This document shows positions 19,272 through 28,772 of a stretch of 64,000 nucleotides of DNA, piece by piece. Source of the DNA: Paracoccus mutanolyticus (GTDB taxonomy: Bacteria > Pseudomonadota > Alphaproteobacteria > Rhodobacterales > Rhodobacteraceae). The number at the start of each line of letters is the position of its first letter. Within the stretch, counting starts at the first letter, position 1. The notes beneath the pieces were generated by a model. It was given only the letters and a program-made list of their open reading frames with translations. It did not search any database and had not been told where the DNA came from. Location of the stretch: the NCBI RefSeq assembly GCF_003285265.1, contig NZ_CP030239.1, positions 1,302,001-1,366,000 on the forward strand, read 5' to 3'. Made by a program: the position numbers and the translations under genes.

Positions 19272-19387
19272 TGCGAAGTCATCCAGGGTGCTTGAAATTC
19301 TGATCCGGCATCATAGGCATCCGCCCCGAAAATGAGAAGCGCCCCCGGAAACGCGCGTCCCGCCCCGTGTCCTGGCCGCCGCAGCCC

Positions 19388-20031
19388 CTATTCGGCGGCC
19401 ATGGCATAGGCCGTCTTGGCCCCGCCGTAATAGGCCAGAAACATCTGGACCGCGGCCGAATTGACCTTGCGCAGGATGTCCTTGTCGACCGCCCCGCTGC
19501 CCAGGAACAGCGCGCGGTCGTGGATGCTGACGCTGGCAAGCTCGATCAGCGGTCGGCGGCCAGATCCAGGTCGGGAATGCGCAACTCGCCCCGCTCGACG
19601 CATTGGCGCAGATAGCGCACGAGTTGCTGGCGCAGCAGAAGCGGGCCCGCCTCGTAATATTCGCGCGCCAGCGCGGGGAACCGCTCGGCCTCGCTGGCGC
19701 TGATGCGGAACATGCGCAGCCCGAAGTCCGACACCATGTGCGCCGAGATGATCTGCACGATAAAGGGCAGGACCTGCGCCACCGGCAGGTCGACCTCGAT
19801 CAGGGCGCTGGCATCGGCGGCCTCACGGGCCAGTTCGCTGCGAAAGACCTCGATGAACATCACGCGCTTGTCTGGAAAATAGCTGTAGAGCGTCGCCTTG
19901 GACACGCCCGCCTCACGCGCGATGTCGTCAACGCTGGCCCCTTCGAACCCGTCGCGCAGAAAGATCGCCCGAGCCCCTTCCAGAACCTGTTGGAACTTGC
20001 GCCCCCGCGCAATCGGAAGAGCCTTCGACAT
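19388..20031 (-). CDS. TetR/AcrR-family regulator (frameshifted)
   Basis: About 214 residues. The N-terminal TetR helix-turn-helix is ILGARAIFLRDGFEGASVDD-like in place, with VSKATLYSYFPDKRVMF as recognition helix. The C-terminal half is a ligand or dimer domain ending AYYGGAKTAYAMAAE. The frame breaks near 19555. The ATG at 20031 (MSKALPIAR) is chosen; an open frame extends further upstream but looks non-coding. No efflux partner is adjacent: the RND operon is 10 kb away. The upstream 240 bp (20032-20271) hold no convincing gene. Confidence 0.85.
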
Positions 20032-20271
20032 CAATGCCCACCCCCTCGTTAACCATCCGGCGGCATGGGCCGGAAAAAACCACTGATCCAAAACAAGCCG
20101 ATATTCGCCGGCATACTCGTCATAGGCGAATTCGCGATTCTTGCAAAGACGGCCGCGCATCGGACCGCATGCCTGTGCCCGCGCGGTATCAGGCGGATGC
20201 CGGAAGTCTGCGGGTCCTTTCAACGGGCCTGGTCTTGCAAGGATCGGTCCGGATGGTCGGCGCGGTTTCCG

Positions 20272-20658
20272 TCAGGGCCGCAGCTTCCGCTCTGCGCGGT
20301 CCCGCGCGGCTTTGGCCGCGTCTTGCCCCAGGGTCTTCAGAACCTCGACCCGGCCGAATTCGCGCTTGGCCAGGGCGCGCGCCGCCTCGAACCCCGGCAG
20401 CATCTGGCGCAGGTCGGCTTCGGCGCGCAGCAGGGCACGCGTGCGCTCGCCCGCAAGGGCATTGGCCAACCGCGCCTCGGCGACGGAAAAGGCGGCTGGC
20501 GCGGCATGGATCGCCTGCAGATCGTCGCGGATCGCCGCGATCCGCTCCTCGGCCGCCGTGACATGGGCGCGATAGGCGGAAAACCGGCGCATCTCGAGGT
20601 CGGATTTCAGCCGGGCCAGGCGTTCAAGCTGGGCCAGCGCGGCGGCGCGGCCGGTCAT
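20272..20658 (-). CDS. Small coiled-coil protein, last gene of flagellar operon (FliJ-like)
   Basis: A 128-residue, Ala/Arg/Glu-rich helical protein (AALAQLERLARLKSDLEMRR, EARLANALAGERTRALLRAE) with the length and composition of a FliJ-type export chaperone or stalk protein. Its ATG overlaps the flhB stop (ATGA), so it is translationally coupled to the export gate genes. Assignment to FliJ is by size, coiled-coil character and context only. Confidence 0.6.
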   Translation of the reverse strand: MTGRAAALAQLERLARLKSDLEMRRFSAYRAHVTAAEERIAAIRDDLQAIHAAPAAFSVAEARLANALAGERTRALLRAEADLRQMLPGFEAARALAKREFGRVEVLKTLGQDAAKAARDRAERKLRP

Positions 20659-21758
20659 CTCGGCCCTCCCGACACCGGCACGGCGCCCCAGCCTGCGCGC
20701 GCCTTCTTGCGCATGGTCTCGGCAAAGCGGATGGCGGCGGCGACGGGGGCGAAATGTTCGGTGCGAATCTCCTCTCCGATCTCGACGGTGGCGTGGATCG
20801 CGCGGGCGGCGGGCGGGTCGGACCAGATCGGCACCTTGTGTTCGCCCGCCCGTTCGCGGATGCGGCGGGCGACCTCGTCCACGCCCTTGGCCAGGCAGAC
20901 CGGCGCCCGGCCGCTGCCGCGCTTCCACTCCAGCGCGACGGCATAGTGGGTCGGGTTGACGATGACCACGTCGGCCTTCTCGACATCGGCCAGCATGGCG
21001 TTCATCACGATATCGACGCCCTTCTGCCGGCGGGCGGCCTTGAAATGGGGGTCGCCCTCGCTTTCCTTGTGCTCGTCCTGCATCTCCTGGCGGGACATGC
21101 GCTGGCGGCGCAGATACTCCATCCGCTTCCACAGCATGTCGACGGCGGCAAAGACGCAGCCGATCCCCAGCGCCAGCAGGACGGCCTGGTCCAGAACCCG
21201 GCCGAGCCCCGCGACCCATTGGGCGTCGCCCATCCCCTCGGCCGACATGATCCGACCCAGAAGCGAGGCGTAAAGCATCCAGCCTCCGACCCCCAGGAAA
21301 CCGACCTTCGTCAGCGACACGGCAAAGGTCACCAGGCCCGAGGCGCCGAATTTCTGCGCCGCGTTCTTGAAGGGATTGATGCGGTTCAGGTCGGGCAGCA
21401 GCTTTTCGGGCGTGAACAGGATCTGGCGCTGCACGACCAGTCCGGCCAGGATCGGCAGGGCGATGATCGCGACAAAGGCCAGCAGGCCCCCGGCCGCCCC
21501 GACCGCCATCTGCCGCGCCAGGTCCATGACCGACTGGCCGCGCGCCTCGGGCCAGGGTTCGGCCCCCATCGCGCGCGCGCCCATGCGGACCCAGGACGGC
21601 ACCGCCCAGGCCGCGGCAAAGGCCAGCCCCAGCCACAGCCCGACATACATCAGCGCGGCCGGCAGTTCGGGCGAACGCGCGATGTCGCCTTTTTCCCGGG
21701 CCCGCCGCAGCTTCTGTTCCGAGGCGTCGTATTGCTTGTCGTCGGAGTCCTCGCTCAT
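20655..21758 (-). CDS. flhB: Flagellar type III export switch protein FlhB
   Basis: Inner membrane protein of the flagellar export gate that switches substrate class. Four hydrophobic spans are followed by the cytoplasmic domain with the self-cleavage motif NPTHYAVAL intact. The N-terminus DDKQYDASEQKLRRAREKGD and the linker FKAARRQKGVD are typical. 367 residues, complete. Overlaps by 4 bp with both fliR and the FliJ-like gene. Confidence 0.95.
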   Translation of the reverse strand: MSEDSDDKQYDASEQKLRRAREKGDIARSPELPAALMYVGLWLGLAFAAAWAVPSWVRMGARAMGAEPWPEARGQSVMDLARQMAVGAAGGLLAFVAIIALPILAGLVVQRQILFTPEKLLPDLNRINPFKNAAQKFGASGLVTFAVSLTKVGFLGVGGWMLYASLLGRIMSAEGMGDAQWVAGLGRVLDQAVLLALGIGCVFAAVDMLWKRMEYLRRQRMSRQEMQDEHKESEGDPHFKAARRQKGVDIVMNAMLADVEKADVVIVNPTHYAVALEWKRGSGRAPVCLAKGVDEVARRIRERAGEHKVPIWSDPPAARAIHATVEIGEEIRTEHFAPVAAAIRFAETMRKKARAGWGAVPVSGGPR

Positions 21759-22513
21759 GGCAGGTCATTCCCCATCATCGCCAGCACCGCATCGGCCCAC
21801 ACCCACAGGATCGACGGCGTCAGCAAGACCAGCGCCAGCAGCGCCATCAGGATCGCGCCGGGCGCCGCGATGAACATGACCGGCAGCGCGGGCATGACCT
21901 TGCTGACCATGCCCGACAGGACCTGGAACAGGAACCCGCCCAGGATGAAGGGCGCGGCCAGAAGCATCGCCAGCATGAAGGCACGCTGGACCAGCGCGAT
22001 GACGCGCGGCAGCAGGTCGGCGATGGCGGGCCATTGCCCCAGCGGGCCGAGCGCGAAGCTTTCGCGCAAAAGGTCGCAGAGCAGGATGGGAAACCCCAGC
22101 GCCATCAGCAGGGCAAGCCCCGCCAGGTGCATCAGGCTGCCGACCGGATGGGGCGAATATTCGCTTTCGGCGCCGATCAGCTGCGACAGCGAGGCGGTCG
22201 CCGCGATGGCCGAGGCCGCGATATCCAGCGCCAGCGCGAACAGCCGCACCATCCCGCCAAGGACCAGCCCCACGACCGTCTCGGCCGCGCAAAGCAGGGC
22301 AAGGCCGGGCAGGCTGTCAGGCGGAGCGGCCAGCCGGGCGTGCTCGGCCAGCAGGGGCGTCAGGCACATGGCCAGCGCCACCCGGACCCGCGCTGGCAGG
22401 GTGCGGGCCGAAAAGCCCGGCACCGAAAGCACGCAGGCCTGCACCCGGCAATAGGTCAGAAGCCAGGCCAGGCCCAGTTCCGCCAGATGCGGGTCCAGCA
22501 GCAGCGCGTTCAT
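21755..22513 (-). CDS. fliR: Flagellar export gate protein FliR
   Basis: A 252-residue, highly hydrophobic protein of the export gate (FliP-FliQ-FliR complex). The N-terminal region LTYCRVQACVLSVPGFSART, the central LSQLIGAESEYSPHPVGSLM and the end LALVLLTPSILWVWADAVL match FliR. It is intact, overlaps flhA by ATGA upstream and flhB downstream. FliQ is not found in this window. Confidence 0.93.
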   Translation of the reverse strand: MNALLLDPHLAELGLAWLLTYCRVQACVLSVPGFSARTLPARVRVALAMCLTPLLAEHARLAAPPDSLPGLALLCAAETVVGLVLGGMVRLFALALDIAASAIAATASLSQLIGAESEYSPHPVGSLMHLAGLALLMALGFPILLCDLLRESFALGPLGQWPAIADLLPRVIALVQRAFMLAMLLAAPFILGGFLFQVLSGMVSKVMPALPVMFIAAPGAILMALLALVLLTPSILWVWADAVLAMMGNDLP

Positions 22514-24596
22514 GGCGAGACGGTTCCGCACAGGCGGATGCGCGCAGCCGGGTCGATCTCGTCCAGGCCCAGCACCGGCAGGGCCACGCCGGCCGAGCCC
22601 AGCATCAGCCGCACCAGCCGCCGGCGGTGGTCGGGCACGCCCAGCACCGGCTCGGTCGCGGAGGGCAGCCCGGCCAGAACCTTGCGCAGGGCTTCGACCA
22701 GCCGCTGCAGAAGCTGCTTGACGATGTGCAGGCCGCCGTGCCCGGCCTCGGTTTCGGCGCGGGTGATCTCGGCCTCCCATTGCGGGTGCAGTTGGATCAG
22801 ATCCAGATGCCCGTCACGCCGCCAGAAACTGTTCGGGTGATCTGGGCGCGCAGGCGGCGGCGCACCAGTTCAAGCGGCGTCGGGCGTGGCGGCGTTCCGC
22901 GCCTCGTGGACCGCATCGGTGATCAGCACCAGGTTGCGCACCGAAAGCCGTTCTTCAAGCATGCCGCGCAGGACCGCCAGCAGCAGGTCGGGCGAGACCT
23001 TGTCGGGCACCATCCCGTCAAAGAAGCGCTGGTTCATCTGCGCGCGATGCTCATCGGAAAGATTGCACAGTTCGCGGATCATGCGCTGCATCGCCGAAAG
23101 GGTCAGCAGCGCGGGCAGGTTGGACTTCACCACCTCCATCAGGTGGGTGGAAAGCACCTCCATGGGGATCACGACGGTCGCGCCGGCCACCGCCGCCTCT
23201 TCCTGCCGGTCGGGGTCGATCCACTTCGCGGCGCTGCCATAGACCGGCTCTCGCACCTCGTCGCCGGGCAGGTCCTGCAGAATGGCGTCGGGCCCAAGCG
23301 CCAGCACGCCCCGCGGCAGAAGCTGGCCGCGCCCGCGCACGACGCCCTGCAACCGGATCACATATTCTCCGTCGGCAAAGCCCGTGCCGTCGGTGATGCG
23401 CACGTCGGGCAGGATCAGCCCGTAGGCCCGCGCGATGTGCAGCCGCAGGTTGGTGATGCGCTGGCCAAGCCCCCTGCCCTGGTCCAGCGCGCTGACGATC
23501 AGGCCGGGGCCGATCTCTATGCTGATCTCCTCGGTGTCGAGCACGTCGCCGATCCGAGCCTGGGCGGGGGCTGCCGGCAGGGCCGGCTCCGCGTCGGTCA
23601 GGACCGGAGCCTGCGCCTCGCGCCGGCGGATGCGCCAGACCAGCGCGCCCAGGATCGCCGCCAGCGTCAGAAAGACCGGCACGGCATGCCCGGGATCATC
23701 CCGATCACCAGCATGCCGCCCGCAACCACTGCCGGAACCTGCCAGTTCGCCATCAGCTGTCGCGACAGCAGGTCCGCGGTCGTTTCGGTCGCGCCCCCCC
23801 GCGACAGCAGCAGCGCCGCCGCCATCGAGGTGATCAGCGCCGGGATCTGGGACACGAGGCTGTCGCCGATGGTCAGTCTGGAATAGGTCGAAAGCGCCTC
23901 GGCCACCGGCATCGAATGGACCAGGATGCCTGCCGCCAGACCGACGAACAGGTTGATCAGCGTGATGATCAGACCGGCGATCGCGTCGCCCTTGACGAAT
24001 TTCGACGCCCCGTCCAGCGAGCCGTAGAAGCTGATCTCGCGCTGTTCCTGCATCCGGCGGCGCTTGGCCTCGTCATGGTCGATGGCGCCCGAGTTGAGGT
24101 CGCCGTCGATGGCAAGCTGCTTTCCGGGCAGCGAATCCAGGGCGAACCGGGCCGAGACCTCGGCCATGCGCCCCGAGCCCTTGGTGATGACCATGAAGTT
24201 GACGACCGTGATCACCGCAAAGACCGTCAGCCCGACCAGCAGCGAACCGCCGGCCACGAATTCGGAAAACCCGTTGATGACATGGCCCGCGGCGGTCGGC
24301 CCGTTCTGCCCGTGGGTCAGGATCAGCCGGGTGGTCGAGACGTTCAGCGACAGCCGTATCAGCAGCGAGACCAGCAGCAGCACCGGGAACGCCTGGAAAT
24401 CGGTCGGCCGCTCGACCAGCGAGGCCATGACCAGGATCAGCGTCGCGGTGGCGATGGAAAAGGCGATGCCCACGTCCAGAACGGCCGCCGGCATCGGCAA
24501 CACCATCGACAGCACGATGACGACCAGCCCGCCCGTGATGATCAGCGGGCGCGCCGGCCACCCCCCGCCCGGGGGCAGCGTATCCACCGCCGTCAC
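22510..24596 (-). CDS. flhA: Flagellar export gate protein FlhA (frameshifted)
   Basis: About 695 residues. The N-terminal membrane half contains the FHIPEP-family signature region RLSLNVSTTRLILTHGQNG and GSGRMAEVSARFALDSLPGK. The cytoplasmic half has ARIGDVLDTEEISIEIG and MEVLSTHLMEVVKSNL. Breaks lie near 23680 and 22860, after which the C-terminus continues in other frames to LCGTVSP and a stop overlapping the fliR start. A GTG start at 24596 is preceded by GGAGAAGG and overlaps the stop of the upstream small gene. Confidence 0.92.
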
Positions 24597-24850
24597 GGCG
24601 CCTTCTCCTGGCCCGCCGGGGCAAGCACGCGGTCGATGGGCCATTCCGGCCCTGAAAACAGTCCCGAGCGCGCAGGAACACCAGAAGCGCAGGCGCGTCG
24701 GCCGATGGCGGTCATCATCCGCGCCTCCATGTCGGCGGGCATCGCCTCGCTCGCCAGCATCGCCTCGGTCGCCTGGGCGATCAGGGCATCGGCCGACGCC
24801 GGCGCAGGCGTCCCCGCCACCGCGGCAGTCAGAAGAAGCGGCCAGATCAC
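24593..24850 (-). CDS. Small exported protein in flagellar operon, unknown function
   Basis: An 85-residue protein with a short signal-like N-terminus (MIWPLLLTAAVAGTPAPASA) and a helical remainder (LIAQATEAMLASEAMPADME). The family is not recognised. It overlaps motA by 4 bp at its start and flhA by 4 bp at its stop, so it is locked into the operon by coupling, and a flagellar or motor-related role is likely. Confidence 0.6.
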   Translation of the reverse strand: MIWPLLLTAAVAGTPAPASADALIAQATEAMLASEAMPADMEARMMTAIGRRACASGVPARSGLFSGPEWPIDRVLAPAGQEKAP

Positions 24851-25713
24851 GACGCCCTCTTGAGATCGCGGAGCGCGGTTTCAAGGCTGCCGAAGCTGGG
24901 CCGGACGTGGTCGGGCGCGGCCTGGCGGCCGACCTCGACGCACAGGTTCGTCGCATGCTGGTGCAGGCCCGCGACCAGGACCGACTTGATGACGTCGTAA
25001 AAGGCCTGGTCCTGCTTGACGACGGCCTGCAGCCGCTGCGCAAAGGGGGCGACCAGCGCATAGGCCAGAAACACCCCCAGGAAGGTTCCGACCAGGGCGC
25101 CGCCGATCATGCCGCCCAGAACCTCGGGGGGCTGGTCGATCGCGCTCATGGTCTTGATGACGCCCAGGACCGCCGCGACGATGCCCAAGGCGGGCAGGGC
25201 GTCCGCCATGTTCTGAAGCGCGTGGGGGGCGTGCATTTCCTCCTCGTTCATCAGGCCGATGCGCTGGGACAGCATTTCCTCGACCTGATAGGGGTCGTCG
25301 TAGTTCAGGCTGGAGGATCGCAGCGTGTCGGTAATCAGCGAAACCGCGTGTTCGTCCTTGAGGATCTTGGGATAAGCCTGGAAGATCGCCGAGTTCGCCG
25401 GGTCCTCGACATGGCTCTCCAGCTCGACCGGGTTGGCGCGGGCGATGCGCAGCAGCTGAAACAGCAGGCACAGCACGTCCTGAAGATCGGCTTCGTGCCA
25501 TTTCGGGCCCTTCAGCGACCGGCCCAGACCGCCGAGCGCGTGCTTGATGACGGCGGTTTCGTTCGACAGCAGGAACGAGCCGACCGCGGCACCCCCGATC
25601 ATCATCATCTCATAGGGCAAGGAATGCAGGATGACGCCCATCTTGCCGCCGGCCATCACATAGCCGCCAAAGACCATGGCGAAGGTCACCGCGATACCGA
25701 TCATTCCGAACAT
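24847..25713 (-). CDS. motA: Flagellar motor stator protein MotA
   Basis: Proton-channel stator subunit of the flagellar motor, 288 residues, intact. It shows the expected four spans (VTFAMVFGGYVMAG, PALGIVAAVLGVIKTMSAID, GMIGGALVGTFLGVFLAYALVAPF) and the large cytoplasmic loop with charged residues that contact FliG. AGGAG precedes the ATG. No motB is adjacent; it must lie elsewhere. It sits between motE and the small exported gene. Confidence 0.94.
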   Translation of the reverse strand: MFGMIGIAVTFAMVFGGYVMAGGKMGVILHSLPYEMMMIGGAAVGSFLLSNETAVIKHALGGLGRSLKGPKWHEADLQDVLCLLFQLLRIARANPVELESHVEDPANSAIFQAYPKILKDEHAVSLITDTLRSSSLNYDDPYQVEEMLSQRIGLMNEEEMHAPHALQNMADALPALGIVAAVLGVIKTMSAIDQPPEVLGGMIGGALVGTFLGVFLAYALVAPFAQRLQAVVKQDQAFYDVIKSVLVAGLHQHATNLCVEVGRQAAPDHVRPSFGSLETALRDLKRAS

Positions 25714-25722
25714 GACTGTCTC

Positions 25723-26265
25723 CTAGTTGGTTCTGGCCCGGACCGAGCCCATGTAGGACGTCAGCACGGCGGCCTGACCCGGCTCGACTGCGGCCATGAT
25801 GCGCGCCCCGGTTTCGGGCTGGACACGCACCAGGATCTGCGCGGCGAAATCGGGCGGCAGGTTCGACAGCACCACCGCCGCCTGTTCGGGCTTCATCTGG
25901 TCATAGACGGCGATCAGCCGGCTGATGTCGTCGGTTTGGGCCTGGCGCACGCCGCTGTCATGATCGCTGATCTGCTTGCGCAGCTTGCGCAACTCGATCA
26001 GGCGGTCGGTCAGCTGCTTCTGCGCGACGGCCAGCTCCGCCTTTTGCCGGTCGATGTCCTGCATGTAGCGTTCGATCCGCAGGCCGCGCTGGCGCAGGGT
26101 GTCGGCCAGGGCCACGGCCTCGGGGACGTCGGTGCAGCCGGCCATCAGCTCGGCCGGCTCGGCATTGGCCCGCAGCCGGGCGGGCCCGTCGACCAGCATC
26201 ACCGCCTGGGCCGCGGCGCCCAGGGTCAGCACCGCCCCCAGCACCGGCAGAACACGCCTACGCAT
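25723..26265 (-). CDS. motE: MotE-like flagellar protein
   Basis: A 180-residue exported or membrane-anchored protein: N-terminal hydrophobic segment (VLPVLGAVLTLGAAAQAVML), a coiled coil (VAQKQLTDRLIELRKLRKQI) and a C-terminal MgtE-N-like domain (YDQMKPEQAAVVLSNLPPDFAAQILVR split over a repeat). MotE in alphaproteobacteria is a periplasmic chaperone for motor proteins. Placed 9 bp upstream of motA, it fits that role well. Confidence 0.82.
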   Translation of the reverse strand: MRRRVLPVLGAVLTLGAAAQAVMLVDGPARLRANAEPAELMAGCTDVPEAVALADTLRQRGLRIERYMQDIDRQKAELAVAQKQLTDRLIELRKLRKQISDHDSGVRQAQTDDISRLIAVYDQMKPEQAAVVLSNLPPDFAAQILVRVQPETGARIMAAVEPGQAAVLTSYMGSVRARTN

Positions 26266-26608
26266 CGGCCTCGGTCCTTTCGCTGCGCTGGCGGCGGCGC
26301 TGCAGGCGGACGGACCGTGCAGGCGTGTTGTCGGCGAACTTCTTCTGCAGGATCCAGAAGGCGCGCTCTTCCTTGGCGCGCTCGATCTCTCCGGCGAGCC
26401 CCTGGGTGGCCAGCGTCGCCTCGGCCTTGGCAGCATGGATCGCGCGCTCCAGCCGGCCGATCTCGCTGGTCATGACGGCGATGGCGCCGCCCAAGCCCGT
26501 TTCCAGGTCGTTGAGCCGGCGCAGCCGCCGTGCCAGCACGAAGCAGAAGACGGAGAGCCCCATCGAGAACGCCAGCAGCGCCAGCTGGAGGATCTGGGAA
26601 ATCGTCAT
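26258..26608 (-). CDS. Single-span coiled-coil protein in flagellar operon, unknown function
   Basis: 116 residues: one N-terminal membrane helix (ILQLALLAFSMGLSVFCFVLA), then a helical, likely coiled-coil body (LNDLETGLGGAIAVMTSEIG, LERAIHAAKAEATLATQGLA) and a very basic tail (RRRQRSERTEADA). The family is not named with certainty. It overlaps fliL at its start (ATGA) and motE at its stop, so a role in motor assembly is likely. Confidence 0.65.
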   Translation of the reverse strand: MTISQILQLALLAFSMGLSVFCFVLARRLRRLNDLETGLGGAIAVMTSEIGRLERAIHAAKAEATLATQGLAGEIERAKEERAFWILQKKFADNTPARSVRLQRRRQRSERTEADA

Positions 26609-27090
26609 TGGATGCGGAACTCCGTGATCAGGATGTCGCTGAAGGCCTTGTCGCCCAGCACGAAAACGGCCCGCGTCGCCAGCTCGTCCCGCACGATGTC
26701 CAGGATGCCGCGCTTTTCGAAAGCGGCGGGGGCGATGTCGGCCAGGAAACTGTTGAAGGCATCCGACAGGCGCGGGGTCAGATGCTCGACCTCGGGACGG
26801 TGGACCTGGTCGGTCTCGATCTGGACCGTCATCACCAGGGTGCGCAACTGCGGGCCCGGCAGGGTCAGGACGATCTGCGGCAGGCTGACGAACTGGGCCG
26901 TGGATGCGGCAGCCTCCTCGGGCACCGGTTCGTGGGGGGCGGGTTTCAGCAGGGCCATCGGCGACCAGAAGCCCAGAAAGGTCGAGCCAAAGCCCGCGCC
27001 CAGCATCGCCACCGCCAGAACCAGCGGCATGAGCTTCTTGATTCCCCCCTTTGGCGAGGCAGGCACGGCATCGGCAGCGGCATCGGACAT
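26605..27090 (-). CDS. fliL: Flagellar basal body-associated protein FliL
   Basis: A 161-residue single-span membrane protein that supports stators at the basal body. It has an N-terminal cytoplasmic tail, a membrane helix (LMPLVLAVAMLGAGFGSTFLG) and a periplasmic domain (LPQIVLTLPGPQLRTLVMTV; PEVEHLTPRLSDAFNSFLAD) typical of FliL. The ATG at MSDAAAD is preferred over an upstream in-frame start. It is the first gene of the minus-strand flagellar operon and divergent from fliF. Confidence 0.9.
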   Translation of the reverse strand: MSDAAADAVPASPKGGIKKLMPLVLAVAMLGAGFGSTFLGFWSPMALLKPAPHEPVPEEAAASTAQFVSLPQIVLTLPGPQLRTLVMTVQIETDQVHRPEVEHLTPRLSDAFNSFLADIAPAAFEKRGILDIVRDELATRAVFVLGDKAFSDILITEFRIQ

Positions 27091-27133
27091 GGGTGATTCT
27101 CCATCGGCGTGCCGTCTGGATAGCAGCCCGGGG

Positions 27134-27148
27134 CTAACCAATTCTTAA
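27134..27148. promoter_or_regulatory. CtrA-like site between divergent flagellar operons
   Basis: The sequence CTAA-CCAATTC-TTAA (on the other strand TTAA-N7-TTAG) matches the CtrA consensus TTAA-N7-TTAA at seven of eight fixed bases with the exact spacing. It lies in the 116 bp between the fliL and fliF starts, in an otherwise GC-rich region. CtrA controls flagellar genes in many alphaproteobacteria, so control of both operons is plausible. No binding data exist here. Confidence 0.5.
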
Positions 27149-27206
27149 TCGCCCCCGTGCCATGACGGTCCGGTGATGTGATCCAGCCGATTCGAAGGGG
27201 GCGGTT

Positions 27207-28772
27207 TTGCTGAAGCTGCAAGACTACTGGCGCGAACGAAGCGCGAAGCAACGGGCGATCCTGGTCGCCGCCTTCCTGGCGACGTTCGGGACGATCGCGG
27301 GCCTGTCGTGGTTCGCCAGCCGGCCGCAGATGGCGATGCTTTACGCCGGGCTCGACCCCCAGCAATCGGGCGCGGTGATGGCGGCGGTGGAGAAATCCGG
27401 CGCCGCCTACCAGATCCGCGGCGATTCGATCTGGGTCGAGGAAAGCCGCCGAGACGCCCTGCGCATGTCCCTGGCCGGAGAGGGCATCCCCTCGGCCGGG
27501 GGCACCGGCTATGAGATCCTCGACGGCATGTCGGGGTTCGGCACCACCTCGCAGATGTTCGACGCCGCCTACTGGCGCGCCAAGGAAGGCGAGCTTGCCC
27601 GCACCATCCTGGCGCTTCCGAATGTCAGGACGGCGCGGGTCCACCTAGCCGTGCCCAGCGGCCGGGGATATCGGCGCGAGGCCCAGGCCAGCGCCTCGGT
27701 CACGCTGACCACGAACGGCACCGAAATCAGCCGCAGCCAGGCCAAGGCCCTGCGTTTCCTGATTTCCTCGGGCGTTCCGGGCATGGTGCCCGAGCGGGTC
27801 AGCGTGATCGACAGCGAACGCGGCGTGGTCGCCTCGGACGACGACGGCATGGCCGGTCAGGATCGTCAGGCCGAGATGAAGCGCAACGTCGAACGGATTC
27901 TCGAGGCCCATGTCGGCGGCGGGAACGCCATCGTCGAGGTGAACCTGGACCTGGTGACCGAAACCGAACTGCTGACCGAACAGCGCTTCGACCCCGAACA
28001 GCGCGCGCTGATCTCGCAGGAAAGCGAGGAATCGGCCGACCAGAGCACCAACAACCAGGCGGGGGCCGTCACCGCCGCCTCGAACCTGCCGGAAGGCCAG
28101 GATGACCAGGGCAAGGAAAGCAAATCCTCTCGGTCCGAGACCCGGCAGCGCTCGAACTTCGAGGTCAGCAAGGTCACGCGCGAGATAAACCGCCAGCCCG
28201 GCGCGACACGGCGGTTGACGGTCGCGGTGCTGGTCAACGGCGTCGCCCGCCCCGATGCGAATGGCGAGCCGCAGCTTGTCCCCCGCGACGAGGCCGAGTT
28301 GCAGTCCCTGCGCGAACTGGTCGCCTCGGCCGTGGGTTTCGACGAAGCGCGGGGCGATGCAATCACCATCAAGTCCCTGCCCTTTGCCGAGTTGTCCCAG
28401 GCCGGCACGGCGGCCAGCCAAGGCGGGCTCCTGGCCCGGCTGGACCTGAACGGGCTGATCAAGATCGTTCTGGTCGGGCTGTTTGCGCTGGCGCTGCTGT
28501 TCTTCCTGCTGCGCCCTGCGATGCGCGCGCGCGGCCCCCAGCTGGCCGAGCGGTTGCTGGACCAAAGCCTGCCCGCGGGCGTGCCGCCCGATCTGGGATC
28601 GCCCGACTCCATGCCGCCCCTGTCGGCCGCCGTCCCCGAGATCGACTACACACCCAGCGCGGGTCTGACGAACGACCCGGTCGCGCGCCTGCGCGAACTG
28701 ATGAAGTCGCGCAAGGAAGAAAGCCTGCAGGTGCTGTCGGGCTGGATCGAGAAACGTGAGGATGCCCTATGA
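27207..28772 (+). CDS. fliF: Flagellar MS-ring protein FliF
   Basis: Builds the MS ring of the basal body in the inner membrane. It has an N-terminal membrane helix (ILVAAFLATFGTIAGLSWF), ring-building domains (MLYAGLDPQQSGAVMAAVEK; ARVHLAVPSGRGYRREAQAS), a second helix (IVLVGLFALALLFFLLRP) and a C-terminal FliG-binding tail (LSGWIEKREDAL). 521 residues, intact. The start is TTG with AAGGGGGCGG before it; no nearer ATG fits. First gene of the plus-strand flagellar operon; overlaps the next gene by 4 bp. Confidence 0.94.
   Translation: MLKLQDYWRERSAKQRAILVAAFLATFGTIAGLSWFASRPQMAMLYAGLDPQQSGAVMAAVEKSGAAYQIRGDSIWVEESRRDALRMSLAGEGIPSAGGTGYEILDGMSGFGTTSQMFDAAYWRAKEGELARTILALPNVRTARVHLAVPSGRGYRREAQASASVTLTTNGTEISRSQAKALRFLISSGVPGMVPERVSVIDSERGVVASDDDGMAGQDRQAEMKRNVERILEAHVGGGNAIVEVNLDLVTETELLTEQRFDPEQRALISQESEESADQSTNNQAGAVTAASNLPEGQDDQGKESKSSRSETRQRSNFEVSKVTREINRQPGATRRLTVAVLVNGVARPDANGEPQLVPRDEAELQSLRELVASAVGFDEARGDAITIKSLPFAELSQAGTAASQGGLLARLDLNGLIKIVLVGLFALALLFFLLRPAMRARGPQLAERLLDQSLPAGVPPDLGSPDSMPPLSAAVPEIDYTPSAGLTNDPVARLRELMKSRKEESLQVLSGWIEKREDAL

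Noticed and set aside
19968-20223. Longer TetR start upstream of 20031
   Set aside because: The extension lacks TetR-like residues and a ribosome site; the family normally starts about 10-15 residues before the first DNA-binding helix, as with MSKALPIAR.
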